Assembly: GCF_003752465.1 (NCBI RefSeq) | Contig: NZ_RKHJ01000001.1 | Coordinates: 2,666,001 to 2,730,000, forward strand | Length of the DNA stretch: 64,000 nt | Reading direction: 5' to 3' | Source: Agrococcus jenensis | GTDB lineage: Bacteria > Actinomycetota > Actinomycetes > Actinomycetales > Microbacteriaceae | Part shown: in pieces, positions 1 through 7,865 of the stretch | Layout of the letters: every line of letters begins with the position of its first letter | Numbering within the stretch: position 1 is the stretch's first letter | Program-made: the position numbers and the translations under genes | Notes under the pieces: generated by a model | What the model saw: the letters and a program-made list of their open reading frames with translations, nothing else | Database searches by the model: none | What the model was told of the DNA's origin: nothing

Positions 1-334
1 CGAGGTCGAGGTCGACGCGCAGCAGGCTGTCCTGCCCCGGCTGCCGCCTCGACCGCGGTGCCTGCGAGCGGCCGCCGCCGCCGAAGAACTGCTCGAAGAT
101 GTCGCCGAACCCGAAGGCACCCGCGCCGCCCGACGGCCCGCGGTCGTACTCGGCGCGCGACTGGGCGTCGCCGAGCACGTCGTACGCGTGCGTGACGGTC
201 TTGAACCGCTCCGCCGCGTCTGCGCTCGGGTTCACGTCCGGGTGCAGCTCGCGAGCCAGCCGGCGGTACGCCTTCTTGATCTCGTCCTGGCCGGCGTCGC
301 GCGCGACGCCGAGGGTCTCGTAGTGGTCAGTCAC
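1..334 (-). CDS. dnaJ: Chaperone protein DnaJ, N-terminal part (gene runs off the left edge)
   Basis: Hsp40 co-chaperone that delivers unfolded clients to DnaK and stimulates its ATPase in the cytoplasm. About 111 residues are visible: the J domain (roughly residues 1-70) opens with the expected HYETLGV and keeps the HPD tripeptide needed for DnaK stimulation, and a Gly/Phe-rich linker ([14 protein letters not shown]) follows. The central zinc finger, if present, and the C-terminal domain lie outside the window. The start is a GTG one base after the hrcA stop, so translation is probably coupled to hrcA. The hrcA-dnaJ order is the usual one in Gram-positive bacteria and suggests control by HrcA through the CIRCE-like site upstream of hrcA. 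Identity is secure; the DnaJ2-type assignment rests on the hrcA linkage. Confidence 0.93.
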   Translation of the reverse strand, partial: MTDHYETLGVARDAGQDEIKKAYRRLARELHPDVNPSADAAERFKTVTHAYDVLGDAQSRAEYDRGPSGGAGAFGFGDIFEQFFGGGGRSQAPRSRRQPGQDSLLRVDLDL

Positions 335-1348
335 TCAGTCCTCGCTCAGCAGCCGCGTCAGGTAGCGCGCAACTGCGCGCACCGCGGCCATGTTCCCTGC
401 GTAGTCCATCCGGGTCGGGCCCAGCACGCCCACGTGCCCCTCGAGCCTCGAGTCGCTGTAGGTCGACGCCACGACGGCCGCCTCGCCGAGCGGGCCCGAG
501 AGCTCGCGGCCGATGCGGGTCGCGACCTCGCCCTCCGCGCCCATCTCGTCGAAGAGGCGCAGCAGCGTGACCTGCTCCTCGATCGCGTCGAGCACGGGGG
601 TCACCCGGCCGTGGAAGTCGCGCTCCTCGCGCACGAGGTGCGAGGCGCCCGCCATCACGATGCGGTCGCCGCCGGCGGCCTGCAGCATCTCGGTGAGCGC
701 GGTCGCGACCGCCGAGGTCGCCGCGTGCAGCGACGGCGGGGCGGATGCGGCTGCCGACGAGAGCCGCTGGACGGCCTCGGCCGGCGGCAGCTCGGCGGTG
801 GTCTCGGTGAAGGCGCGGCCGAGCGCGGTCGCCTGCTCGGGCTCGATGCGCTGCTGCGCGTCGAGCACCCGCTGCTCCACGCGGCCGGAGTCGAGGATGA
901 GCACCGCGAGCAGCCGCGTCTCGGCGACCGCGACGAGCTCGACGCGGCGCACCCCTGCGGGGCGCCGCATCGGCACCTGGACGAGCGCGACCTGGTTCGT
1001 GAGGCTCGAGAGCAGGCGCGCGGTGCGCGCGAGCACGTCGTCGCGGTCGACGGCCTCGTCGAGGAAGCGCGTGATGGCCACGCGCTGCGCGGCGGTGAGG
1101 GGCTGCATGCGCTGCAGCCGGTCGACGAACACGCGGTAGCCCTTGTCGGTCGGCACCCGCCCGGAGGAGGTGTGCGGAGCGACGATGAGCTCCTCCTCCT
1201 CGAGGAGCGCCATGTCGTTGCGGATGGTGGCGGCGGAGACGCCGAACGCGTGGCGCTCGACGATCGACTTCGAGCCCACCGGCTCGCGCATCGCCACGTA
1301 GTCCTGCACGATGGCCCGCAGCACATCGAGGCCGCGATCCGAGACCAT
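335..1348 (-). CDS. hrcA: Heat-inducible transcription repressor HrcA
   Basis: Repressor of class I heat-shock genes (typically groEL, groES, dnaJ); it binds CIRCE operators and needs GroEL for activity. The protein is 337 residues, the family's usual size. The N-terminal winged helix (about residues 1-75) carries GLDVLRAIVQDYV and FGVSAATIRNDMALLEEE, typical of HrcA, followed by SGRVPTDKGYRVFVD. The ATG at 1348 is preceded by an AGGAG-type ribosome site, so longer upstream readings of this frame are not needed. The gene abuts dnaJ and lies about 50 bases downstream of a CIRCE-like inverted repeat, suggesting autoregulation. Confidence 0.95.
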   Translation of the reverse strand: MVSDRGLDVLRAIVQDYVAMREPVGSKSIVERHAFGVSAATIRNDMALLEEEELIVAPHTSSGRVPTDKGYRVFVDRLQRMQPLTAAQRVAITRFLDEAVDRDDVLARTARLLSSLTNQVALVQVPMRRPAGVRRVELVAVAETRLLAVLILDSGRVEQRVLDAQQRIEPEQATALGRAFTETTAELPPAEAVQRLSSAAASAPPSLHAATSAVATALTEMLQAAGGDRIVMAGASHLVREERDFHGRVTPVLDAIEEQVTLLRLFDEMGAEGEVATRIGRELSGPLGEAAVVASTYSDSRLEGHVGVLGPTRMDYAGNMAAVRAVARYLTRLLSED

Positions 1349-1396
1349 CCGCGCTCCTCTCGTCCGGTGGGGACGCATCCGCTGTGGACGCACCCC

Positions 1397-1423
1397 TTGG
1401 CACTCCCGTCGTCTGACTGCCAA
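1397..1423 (-). promoter_or_regulatory. CIRCE-like HrcA operator upstream of hrcA-dnaJ
   Basis: The half-sites TTGGCACTC and GACTGCCAA are separated by exactly 9 bases, the spacing of the CIRCE consensus (TTAGCACTC-N9-GAGTGCTAA). Both arms have A/T to G/C changes in the outer part, and the right arm has one mismatch to perfect dyad symmetry (GAC instead of GAG). It lies about 50 bases upstream of the hrcA start, a normal place for autoregulation. The motif and spacing are seen directly; binding is inferred. Confidence 0.8.
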
Positions 1424-1529
1424 TCCTACCGCGAGCGGCGCGAAGTCTCGGATGCCATGCACAGCCGATCGGGCGCACAATGGGCCCGCGACGCCCCGCG
1501 CTCCGCGAGGCCGACACGAAAGGCATGCC

Positions 1530-2399
1530 ATGACCGATCCCAACGCTCCCCGCGGGGAGCAGCCCGTTCCCCCGGAGCACCCGGAGGGCTTCGACGTCAC
1601 CCATGAGCAGCACGCCGCCCCGAGCGCTCCTGCGGCGCCCGCGCCCGGCGTGGGCCAGCCCGCGCAGTCCTTCTCCTCCCCCGCTGAGGTGCCCGGACCG
1701 CCCGCGTTCGGCGGCGCCCCGCAGGCCGGCCAGGAGTGGCAGCAGGGCCAGCAGGCATCCGGCGGCGCATCGGCCGCCCCCCGCCCCGGCGAGCAGCCCT
1801 TCGGCGGTGCCGGCTCGAGCGCCCCGCAGTACGGCCAGGGCCAGTCAGGGCAGGGCCAGTACGGGCAGGGCCAGTTCGGCCAGGGTCAGCCGGGGCAGCC
1901 TGGTCAGCCTCCCTACGGCCAGCCGCAGTACGGCCAGCCGCAGTCGGGCCAGCAGTACGGCGGCCCGCAGCAGTACGGCCAGCAGCCGCAGTACGGCGCC
2001 CCCGGGCAGCCGCAGTACGCGGCCGCCGCGCCGATGTCGCCCGTCGACGAGAAGAACGCCGGCATGTGGGGTCATCTCTCCGGCCTCTCGACGATCGTCA
2101 CCGGTGGCTACGGCGGCTGGGTCGGGCCGCTCATCGTCTACATGATCTACAAGGACCGGAGCGCGTTCGCGAGGCAGGAGTCGAAGGAGGCGCTGAACTT
2201 CGGCATCCTCATGACGATCGTCACCGTCGGACTGCTCGTCGTCGGCACCATCCTGAGCTTCGTCGGGATCGGCTTCATCCTGCTCATCCTCTGGTGGGTG
2301 CCGGGCCTGCTCCAGGTGATCTTCTCGATCGTCGGCGCCATGCGCGTCAACAGCGGCGGCTCGTACCGCTACCCGTTCAACTGGCGGCTCGTGAAGTAG
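1530..2399 (+). CDS. DUF4870 family membrane protein with a long Gly/Gln/Pro/Tyr-rich N-terminal tail
   Basis: A 289-residue protein. Residues 1 to about 170 are low complexity, with many imperfect YGQ/QYGQ/GQ repeats and no hydrophobic stretch. The C-terminal third matches the DUF4870 (Tic20-like) family: an EKNAGMWGHLSGLSTIV opening, a short amphipathic KDRSAFARQESKEALNF segment, and about three hydrophobic helices ending in YPFNWRLVK. It is probably an inner-membrane protein with a disordered cytoplasmic tail. Its function is unknown. It stands alone between hrcA (divergent) and hemW (convergent); ATG at 1530. The tail-plus-DUF4870 arrangement is common in actinobacteria. Confidence 0.85.
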   Translation: MTDPNAPRGEQPVPPEHPEGFDVTHEQHAAPSAPAAPAPGVGQPAQSFSSPAEVPGPPAFGGAPQAGQEWQQGQQASGGASAAPRPGEQPFGGAGSSAPQYGQGQSGQGQYGQGQFGQGQPGQPGQPPYGQPQYGQPQSGQQYGGPQQYGQQPQYGAPGQPQYAAAAPMSPVDEKNAGMWGHLSGLSTIVTGGYGGWVGPLIVYMIYKDRSAFARQESKEALNFGILMTIVTVGLLVVGTILSFVGIGFILLILWWVPGLLQVIFSIVGAMRVNSGGSYRYPFNWRLVK

Positions 2400-2408
2400 G
2401 CCGCAGCC

Positions 2409-3614
2409 TCAGGGCAGCAGCCGCCGCACCACCGCGTCGGCCAGGAGCCGCCCTCGCAGCGTCGGGACCACCCGGCCGGCGAGGGCGGCTCCTCCGTCGA
2501 TGAGCTCGTCGGCGATGAGGCCCGCGACCTCGCGGCGCCCCTCCGGCTCGAGCATCGAGATCGGCAGGCCGTCGACGATGCGCGACTCGAGCAGCACCCG
2601 CTCGACGCGGCGCGTCTCGTCGTCGAGCACCTCGCGCGCGAGCGCGGGCGAGGCGCCGGCGAGCAGCCGGTCGCGGTAGGCGGCCGGATGCTTGACGTTC
2701 CACCAGCGCACGCCGCCGACGTGGCTGTGCGCGCCGGGCCCGAAGCCCCACCAGTCCTGGCCGCGCCAGTAGGCGAGGTTGTGGCGGGCGACGCGGTCGC
2801 CGCGCGCCCAGTTCGACACCTCGTACCACTCGAACCCGGCGGCGCCGAGCGTCGCATCCGCCGCCTCGTACATCGCGGCCTGCAGGTCGTCGTCGGGCGC
2901 GGTGAGCTCGCCCTTGCGGATGCGGCGGGCGAGCGCGGTGCCGTCCTCGACGATGAGCGCGTAGGCCGAGATGTGGTCCGGCTCCATCGCGACGGCCGCG
3001 TCGAGCGACCGCTGCCAGTCGTCGAGCGACTCCCCCGGCGCCCCGTAGATGAGGTCGACGGAGACCTCGAGGCCGGCGTCGCGCGCCCAGCCGACGACGA
3101 GCGGCACGCGCTCGGGGTCGTGGGTGCGGTCGAGCGCCGCGAGCACGTGCGGCACGGCCGACTGCATCCCGAACGAGACGCGCGTGACGCCGCCCGCGCG
3201 CAGCTGCGCGAGGCCGCCTGCGTCGATCGAGTCGGGGTTCGCCTCGACCGAGACCTCCGCATCCGGGGCGAGCCCGAAGGCATCCCGCACGCCCGCGAGC
3301 ATGGTCAGCAGGTCGCCCGCCGGCAGCAGCGTGGGCGTGCCGCCGCCGAAGAAGACCGTCTGCGCCGGTCGCAGCGGGCCGAGCTCGGCGAGCGAGGCCG
3401 CGGCGAGCGCGATCTCGGCGGCGACGTCGTCCGGGTAGCCGGCGCGCGTCGCACCGCGAAGCTCATCGGCCGTGTAGGTGTTGAAGTCGCAGTAGCCGCA
3501 CCGCACCGAGCAGAACGGCACGTGCAGGTAGACGCCGAACGGGCCGTCGACGGCGGTGCCCAGCGGCAGCCGCCCGTCCGTCGGCGCGGCCTCGCCCTCC
3601 GGCAGCCGCCCCAT
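2409..3614 (-). CDS. hemW: Heme chaperone HemW (radical SAM, oxygen-independent coproporphyrinogen oxidase-like)
   Basis: Radical SAM protein of the HemN/HemW family, probably the heme chaperone HemW rather than a true HemN because the cysteine motif is followed by the compact HemW layout. The 401-residue frame contains YLHVPFCSVRCGYCDFNTY, with the CxxxCxxC triad for the 4Fe-4S cluster, then FFGGGTPTLL, SVEANPD and a C-terminal HemN domain. The ATG at 3614 begins MGRLPEGEAAP; upstream codons read into the neighbour. Two bases separate it from the DUF1990 gene, so the two are likely cotranscribed, and lepA is further upstream on the same strand. The lepA-hemW neighbourhood is conserved in many bacteria. 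Confidence 0.93.
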   Translation of the reverse strand: MGRLPEGEAAPTDGRLPLGTAVDGPFGVYLHVPFCSVRCGYCDFNTYTADELRGATRAGYPDDVAAEIALAAASLAELGPLRPAQTVFFGGGTPTLLPAGDLLTMLAGVRDAFGLAPDAEVSVEANPDSIDAGGLAQLRAGGVTRVSFGMQSAVPHVLAALDRTHDPERVPLVVGWARDAGLEVSVDLIYGAPGESLDDWQRSLDAAVAMEPDHISAYALIVEDGTALARRIRKGELTAPDDDLQAAMYEAADATLGAAGFEWYEVSNWARGDRVARHNLAYWRGQDWWGFGPGAHSHVGGVRWWNVKHPAAYRDRLLAGASPALAREVLDDETRRVERVLLESRIVDGLPISMLEPEGRREVAGLIADELIDGGAALAGRVVPTLRGRLLADAVVRRLLP

Positions 3615-3616
3615 CG

Positions 3617-4252
3617 TCAGCGGACGTCGATCGAGCGCAGCACGTCCATGAACCGGTCGTGGTAGCGGCGCCGGAGCGCCCGCGCGAACGGGGTGCCGAG
3701 CCGGGCCCACAAGGCGTCCTGCCGGACGATCGCCCGGAAGTGCAGGAAGACGGTCTCGTCCTCGGCGATCTCGACGGTGAAGCGCTCCTCGCCGGCGAGC
3801 GGGTGGCCCTCGAGCGAGCCGACGATGACGACGTGGGTGCTCGGCTCCTCCTCGACCGCGATCACGCGCATCGGGGCATGGATCTGCATGCCGGCGACGC
3901 GGATGCGCTGGTCGACCGAGTCGCCCGGCTGCAGGAACGGCTCGCCGTCGGGGCCGAAGTCCTGCTGCGGCTCGATGCTCGCCGCGCGCGTCGCCTCGGT
4001 GCCGTCGAAGCCCACAGGCCGGTAGACGGTGCCCTCCTCGGTGCCGACGACGTCGACCTCGATGCCCGAGAGCCGCTGGATCTTCCAGGTGCGGAGCGCG
4101 GCGACGGCCGCGTCGTAGCGCGGTCGGCCGTGCCCGATGCGGGCGCGCTTCTGCACGACCTCGAAGCCCTTCGGCGGGAACCGGTGGAAGTCGAAGTGCG
4201 CGGTGGCGCCCACGGCGCCGTAGTTCGTCGAGCGCTCGCCGATCGGCTTCAC
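3617..4252 (-). CDS. DUF1990 family protein
   Basis: A 211-residue soluble protein matching DUF1990: start [17 protein letters not shown], then [24 protein letters not shown], a [26 protein letters not shown] core and a C-terminal [16 protein letters not shown] helix. The fold is probably a lipocalin or START-like barrel; no catalytic residues can be named and the function is unknown. The start codon is GTG at 4252. It lies between lepA (upstream) and hemW (2 bases downstream) on the same strand and is probably a member of that operon. Confidence 0.82.
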   Translation of the reverse strand: MKPIGERSTNYGAVGATAHFDFHRFPPKGFEVVQKRARIGHGRPRYDAAVAALRTWKIQRLSGIEVDVVGTEEGTVYRPVGFDGTEATRAASIEPQQDFGPDGEPFLQPGDSVDQRIRVAGMQIHAPMRVIAVEEEPSTHVVIVGSLEGHPLAGEERFTVEIAEDETVFLHFRAIVRQDALWARLGTPFARALRRRYHDRFMDVLRSIDVR

Positions 4253-4283
4253 AGTGCTGTCCTCCTCGCGTGGGCTGCCGCCG

Positions 4284-6134
4284 TCACTTGGCGTCCTTCT
4301 TCGTCTCGCCGGTCGAGAGCGCGGCGATGAACGCCTCCTGGGGGACCTCGACGCGACCGACCATCTTCATGCGCTTCTTGCCCTCCTTCTGCTTCTCGAG
4401 CAGCTTGCGCTTGCGGGTGATGTCGCCGCCGTAGCACTTCGCGAGCACGTCCTTGCGGATGGCCCGGATCGTCTCGCGCGCGATGATCCGTGCGCCGATC
4501 GCGGCCTGGATCGGCACCTCGAACTGCTGGCGCGGGATGAGCTCGCGCAGCTTGCCCGCCATGAGCACGCCGTAGGCGTAGGCCTTGTCGCGGTGCACGA
4601 TCGCGCTGAACGCGTCGACCTGCTCGCCCTGCAGCAGGATGTCGACCTTGACGAGGTCGCCCTCCTCCTCGCCGTCGACCTCGTAGTCGAGCGAGGCGTA
4701 GCCCTGCGTGCGCGACTTCAGCTGGTCGAAGAAGTCGAAGACGATCTCGCCGAGCGGGATCCGGTAGCGCAGCTCGACGCGGTCCTCCGAGAGGTACTCC
4801 ATGCCGCCGAGCGTGCCGCGGCGCGTCTGGCAGAGCTCCATGATCGCGCCGACGTAGTCCTTCGGCGCGAGGATCGTCGCGCGCACCATCGGCTCGACGA
4901 CCGACAGGATCTTCCCCTCGGGGAACTCGCTCGGGTTCGTGACCACGTGCGTCTGCCGGTCCTCGGTCTGCACCTGGTACGGCACGCTCGGGGCGGTCGC
5001 GATGAGGTCGAGGCCGAACTCGCGCTCCAGCCGCTCCGAGATGATCTCGAGGTGCAGCAGGCCCAGGAAGCCGCAGCGGAACCCGAAGCCCAGCGCGACG
5101 GAGGTCTCGGGCTCGTAGACGAGCGCGGCATCCGACAGCTTGAGCTTGTCGAGCGACTCGCGCAGCACCGGGTAGTCGCTGCCGTCGATCGGGTAGAGCC
5201 CCGAGAAGACCATCGGCTTCGGGTCGGCGTAGCCCTTGAGCGGCGTCGTGGCGGGCGACTTCACGGTCGTGACGGTGTCGCCGACCTTCGACAGGCGCAC
5301 ATCCTTGACGCCCGTGATGAGGTAGCCGACCTCGCCGACGCCGAGGCCCTTCGAGGGGAGCGGCTCGGGGCTCGAGACGCCCACCTCGAGCGCCTCGTGC
5401 TTCGAGCCGGTCGACATCATCACGACCTGTTCGCGCGGGCGCAGCGTGCCGTCGACCATGCGCACGTAGGTGACGACGCCGCGGTAGGCGTCGTAGACCG
5501 AGTCGAAGATCATCGCGCGGGCGGGGCCGTCGACATCACCCGTGGGCGCGGGGACGGTGCGCACGACGCGGTCGAGCAGCGCGTCGACGCCCATGCCGGT
5601 CTTGCCGCTCACGCGCAGCACGTCGTCGGGGTCGCCGCCGATCAGGCGCGCGATCTCGGCGGCGTACTTCTCGGGGTCGGCGGCCGGCAGATCGATCTTG
5701 TTGAGCACCGGGATGATCTCGAGGTCGTTGTCCATCGCCAGGTACAGGTTGGCGAGGGTCTGCGCCTCGATGCCCTGGGCCGCGTCGACGAGCAGGATCG
5801 CGCCCTCGCACGCGGCGAGGGATCGCGAGACCTCGTACGTGAAGTCGACGTGGCCGGGGGTGTCGATCATGTTGAGGGCGAACGTCTCACCGTCCAGCTC
5901 CCACGGCATCCGCACGGCCTGCGACTTGATCGTGATGCCGCGCTCGCGCTCGATGTCCATGCGGTCGAGGTACTGCGCGCGCATCGAGCGGTCGTCGACG
6001 ACGCCGGTGAGCTGCAGCATGCGGTCCGCGAGCGTCGACTTGCCGTGGTCGATGTGGGCGATGATGCAGAAGTTGCGGATCTTCGCCGGATCGGTGGAGG
6101 CTGGCTCGAGTGCCTTGGTCGCTCGGGGGCTCAC
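4284..6134 (-). CDS. lepA: Elongation factor 4 (LepA), ribosome back-translocating GTPase
   Basis: Translational GTPase LepA/EF4, 616 residues, full family length. The G domain starts near residue 20: [11 protein letters not shown] is the P-loop, DTPGHVDF the G3 motif and NKIDLP the G4 motif. EF-G-like domains II, III and V follow, and the C-terminal domain ([21 protein letters not shown]) is unique to LepA. The start chosen is GTG at 6134, preceded by AAGGA; the longer frame upstream lacks family similarity. Transcribed away from rpsT, as in many bacteria where the two genes adjoin. Confidence 0.97.
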   Translation of the reverse strand: MSPRATKALEPASTDPAKIRNFCIIAHIDHGKSTLADRMLQLTGVVDDRSMRAQYLDRMDIERERGITIKSQAVRMPWELDGETFALNMIDTPGHVDFTYEVSRSLAACEGAILLVDAAQGIEAQTLANLYLAMDNDLEIIPVLNKIDLPAADPEKYAAEIARLIGGDPDDVLRVSGKTGMGVDALLDRVVRTVPAPTGDVDGPARAMIFDSVYDAYRGVVTYVRMVDGTLRPREQVVMMSTGSKHEALEVGVSSPEPLPSKGLGVGEVGYLITGVKDVRLSKVGDTVTTVKSPATTPLKGYADPKPMVFSGLYPIDGSDYPVLRESLDKLKLSDAALVYEPETSVALGFGFRCGFLGLLHLEIISERLEREFGLDLIATAPSVPYQVQTEDRQTHVVTNPSEFPEGKILSVVEPMVRATILAPKDYVGAIMELCQTRRGTLGGMEYLSEDRVELRYRIPLGEIVFDFFDQLKSRTQGYASLDYEVDGEEEGDLVKVDILLQGEQVDAFSAIVHRDKAYAYGVLMAGKLRELIPRQQFEVPIQAAIGARIIARETIRAIRKDVLAKCYGGDITRKRKLLEKQKEGKKRMKMVGRVEVPQEAFIAALSTGETKKDAK

Positions 6135-6244
6135 GGGTCCTTCTCGTCGGCTGGGGATCGCCGCGCCGCTGCGGTCGCGGTCAAGCGGTGCAGGGGTGCG
6201 GTGCGGAAGCGTCCATTCTCCCACAGCGGAGGGGCGGGGCCGCG

Positions 6245-6274
6245 TTGCGCCCGGCCACCGCGCGCTGGTAGAGT
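6245..6274 (+). promoter_or_regulatory. Probable sigma-70-type promoter of rpsT
   Basis: TTGCGC at 6245-6250 and TAGAGT at 6269-6274 are 18 bases apart, a reasonable actinobacterial -35/-10 pair. It lies about 110 bases upstream of the rpsT start in the 252-base divergent gap to lepA. Predicted from sequence only. Confidence 0.5.
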
Positions 6275-6386
6275 CATTCGCTGGCTTCCCCTTCTTCTGC
6301 GCGCCCGTCGCGCGAGGGCGGGTCGCGGCGGCTCAGGCGAGCAGAAGCCGCCGCCAACCACTCTTCGAATCAGAACAGGACACCAC

Positions 6387-6647
6387 GTGGCGAACATCAA
6401 GTCGCAGATCAAGCGCATCCTCACCAACGAGAAGGCGACGCTCCGCAACCGCGCCGTCAAGAGCGAGCTCAAGACCGCCGTGCGCGAGGCCCGCAAGGCC
6501 ATCGCCGCCGGCGACAAGGCCGTCGCGCAGGAGAAGGTCGCGATCGCCGGCCGCAAGCTCGACAAGGCCGTGTCGAAGGGTGTCATCCACCGCAACCAGG
6601 CCGCGAACCGCAAGTCGTCGATCACGAAGGCTGCCGCGTCGCTCTGA
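6387..6647 (+). CDS. rpsT: 30S ribosomal protein S20
   Basis: Primary 16S rRNA-binding protein of the small subunit; 86 residues, the normal length. The sequence begins [16 protein letters not shown] after the initiator and is rich in Lys/Arg/Ala helices, ending [18 protein letters not shown], the S20 signature. The start is GTG at 6387 with AGGA seven bases upstream. Monocistronic: a promoter-like pair precedes it and a strong hairpin follows 13 bases after the stop. Confidence 0.97.
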   Translation: MANIKSQIKRILTNEKATLRNRAVKSELKTAVREARKAIAAGDKAVAQEKVAIAGRKLDKAVSKGVIHRNQAANRKSSITKAAASL

Positions 6648-6660
6648 GCTGACCGCTGCA

Positions 6661-6689
6661 CGAAGGGGACCCCGAGGGGGTCCCCTTCG
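6661..6689 (+). terminator. Terminator hairpin after rpsT
   Basis: CGAAGGGGACCCC and GGGGTCCCCTTCG form a perfect 13-bp stem with a GAG loop, 13 bases after the rpsT stop. The following bases (TCGTTG) are not a clear T tract, as is usual in high-GC actinobacteria. Confidence 0.85.
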
Positions 6690-6740
6690 TCGTTGCTGCG
6701 CGCGGGCGGGGTCGTCGCTGCGCGCGGGCGGGTGGAACCT

Positions 6741-6940
6741 CCTGCACCCGAGTGGTCACCCCCGCGCCTGAGTGGTCATTCGCGCGCCTGAGCGGTCACT
6801 CCCGCACCTGAGCGGTCACTCCCGCCAATGAGCGGTCACTCCCGCACCTGAGCGGTCACTCCCGCACCTGAGCGGTCACTCCCGCATCTGAGCGGTCACT
6901 CCCGCACCTGAGCGGTCACTCCCGGGCGCGAGAGGTCACT
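6741..6940 (+). repeat. Tandem array of a 20-bp repeat, about ten units (left array)
   Basis: Exactly 20-base periodicity with consensus CCCGCACCTGAGCGGTCACT. Units at 6801, 6841, 6861 and 6901 are identical; those at 6741, 6761, 6781, 6821, 6881 and 6921 differ at a few positions, and the block starting at 6941 is already degenerate. There is no spacer between units. The array fills the gap between the rpsT terminator and a second array of the same unit in opposite orientation. No promoter or gene is visible here. Confidence 0.93.
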
Positions 6941-7060
6941 GGCGCCCACGAGCGGCGCATCGGGGACGGCATCGTCCGGCGACCGCGCATGCGTTTCCAC
7001 CTCCCGGATGCGGAACGCACGCACCGCCCACGCAACTCACCCTGCAAACTCTCGGTTCAC

Positions 7061-7200
7061 GTGCCGGAGTGACCACTGACTTCCCGCAGTGACCGCTCAC
7101 CTCCCAGGGTGACCGCTCACCGGCCGCAGTGACCACTCACCCACCGCAGCGACCACTCACGTGCCGGAGTGACCACTCACGTGCCGCAGTGACCACTCAG
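7061..7200 (-). repeat. Tandem array of the same 20-bp repeat, inverted, seven units (right array)
   Basis: Seven 20-base units with consensus GTGCCGCAGTGACCACTCAC. The shared core AGTGACCRCTCA is the reverse complement of TGAGYGGTCACT in the left array, so the arrays face each other across about 120 bases of unique sequence (6941-7060). The last unit ends 11 bases before the stop of the convergent cyclase gene. The arrays could pair as a very long imperfect hairpin between convergent genes; function unknown. Confidence 0.92.
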
Positions 7201-7211
7201 GCGCACGGCGG

Positions 7212-7865
7212 TCAGTCGAGGAACGCGACCGCTCGGACCGGAGCGCCGTCGCCGGCGAGGCGCAGCGGGAAGAAGCCGACGCGCACGCGGTCGGGCACGG
7301 CATCCAGGTTGGCCACGTTCTCGACGATGAGCCGGCCGCTCCCGAGCACGGCGTCGTGGACCGGGAACGCCGCTCCCCCGGCCGTCGCGTCCGGGCTCAG
7401 CGTGTCGACGCCGAGCACGCGCATGCCGCGCCGCAGCAGCTCCTCGGCGGCTTCGGCGGCGAGCGCCGGATGCCGCGTGCGCCGCTCATCGTCGAACCAG
7501 CGCGCCCAGCCGGTGTCGATGAGCACGATCGGCGGCAGCTGCGCCGGCAGCGAGCCGTGCGCCTCGAGCCGGTCCCAGTCGTAGACCTCACCCTCGGCGA
7601 GCCCCGGCACCCGCAGCACGACCGCGTCGCCGACGAGCTCGTCGAGCCCGACGTCGGCCATCGTCCGGCCGCCCCGCACCGTGTGCGACGGCGCGTCGAC
7701 GTGCGTGCCGGTGTGGGAGCCCATCCGGATGCCCGCGACGTCGACCCCGTCGGCGTCGACGGTGAGCGCCGGACCGATCGACACCCCCGGGTCGCCGGGA
7801 TACACCGGCATGCCGTCGCGAATGGGGTGGCTCAGGTCGACGAGCCTCGAGGCGTCAGCGGGCAT
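7212..7865 (-). CDS. Cyclase family protein (kynurenine formamidase-like metal hydrolase)
   Basis: About 217 residues of the cyclase/arylformamidase superfamily. The metal-binding signature HTGTHVDAPSH is present, with the family opening RLVDLSHPIRDGMPVYPGDP and the later GVDTLSPDA and PVHDAVLGSGRLIVENV blocks. Known members hydrolyse N-formylkynurenine, isatin or other amide rings at Mn or Zn sites; the substrate here is unknown. ATG at 7865 is chosen (an in-frame ATG at 7877 is possible); it overlaps the upstream permease gene by 11 bases, so it is the last gene of the ureohydrolase operon. The context suggests degradation of a nitrogenous compound rather than tryptophan, since no kynureninase is nearby. 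Confidence 0.85.
   Translation of the reverse strand: MPADASRLVDLSHPIRDGMPVYPGDPGVSIGPALTVDADGVDVAGIRMGSHTGTHVDAPSHTVRGGRTMADVGLDELVGDAVVLRVPGLAEGEVYDWDRLEAHGSLPAQLPPIVLIDTGWARWFDDERRTRHPALAAEAAEELLRRGMRVLGVDTLSPDATAGGAAFPVHDAVLGSGRLIVENVANLDAVPDRVRVGFFPLRLAGDGAPVRAVAFLD

Noticed and set aside
4254..6647. Long open frames on the + strand opposite lepA and other genes (also 10472-14119, 15571-18345, 27060-29597 and the - strand 44142-46199)
   Set aside because: They are antisense to well-recognised genes. In very GC-rich DNA the complementary frame stays open; their proteins are Arg/Ala/Glu-rich without domain similarity.
6741..7200. CRISPR array
   Set aside because: The 20-bp units are directly adjacent without spacers, and no cas gene is nearby.
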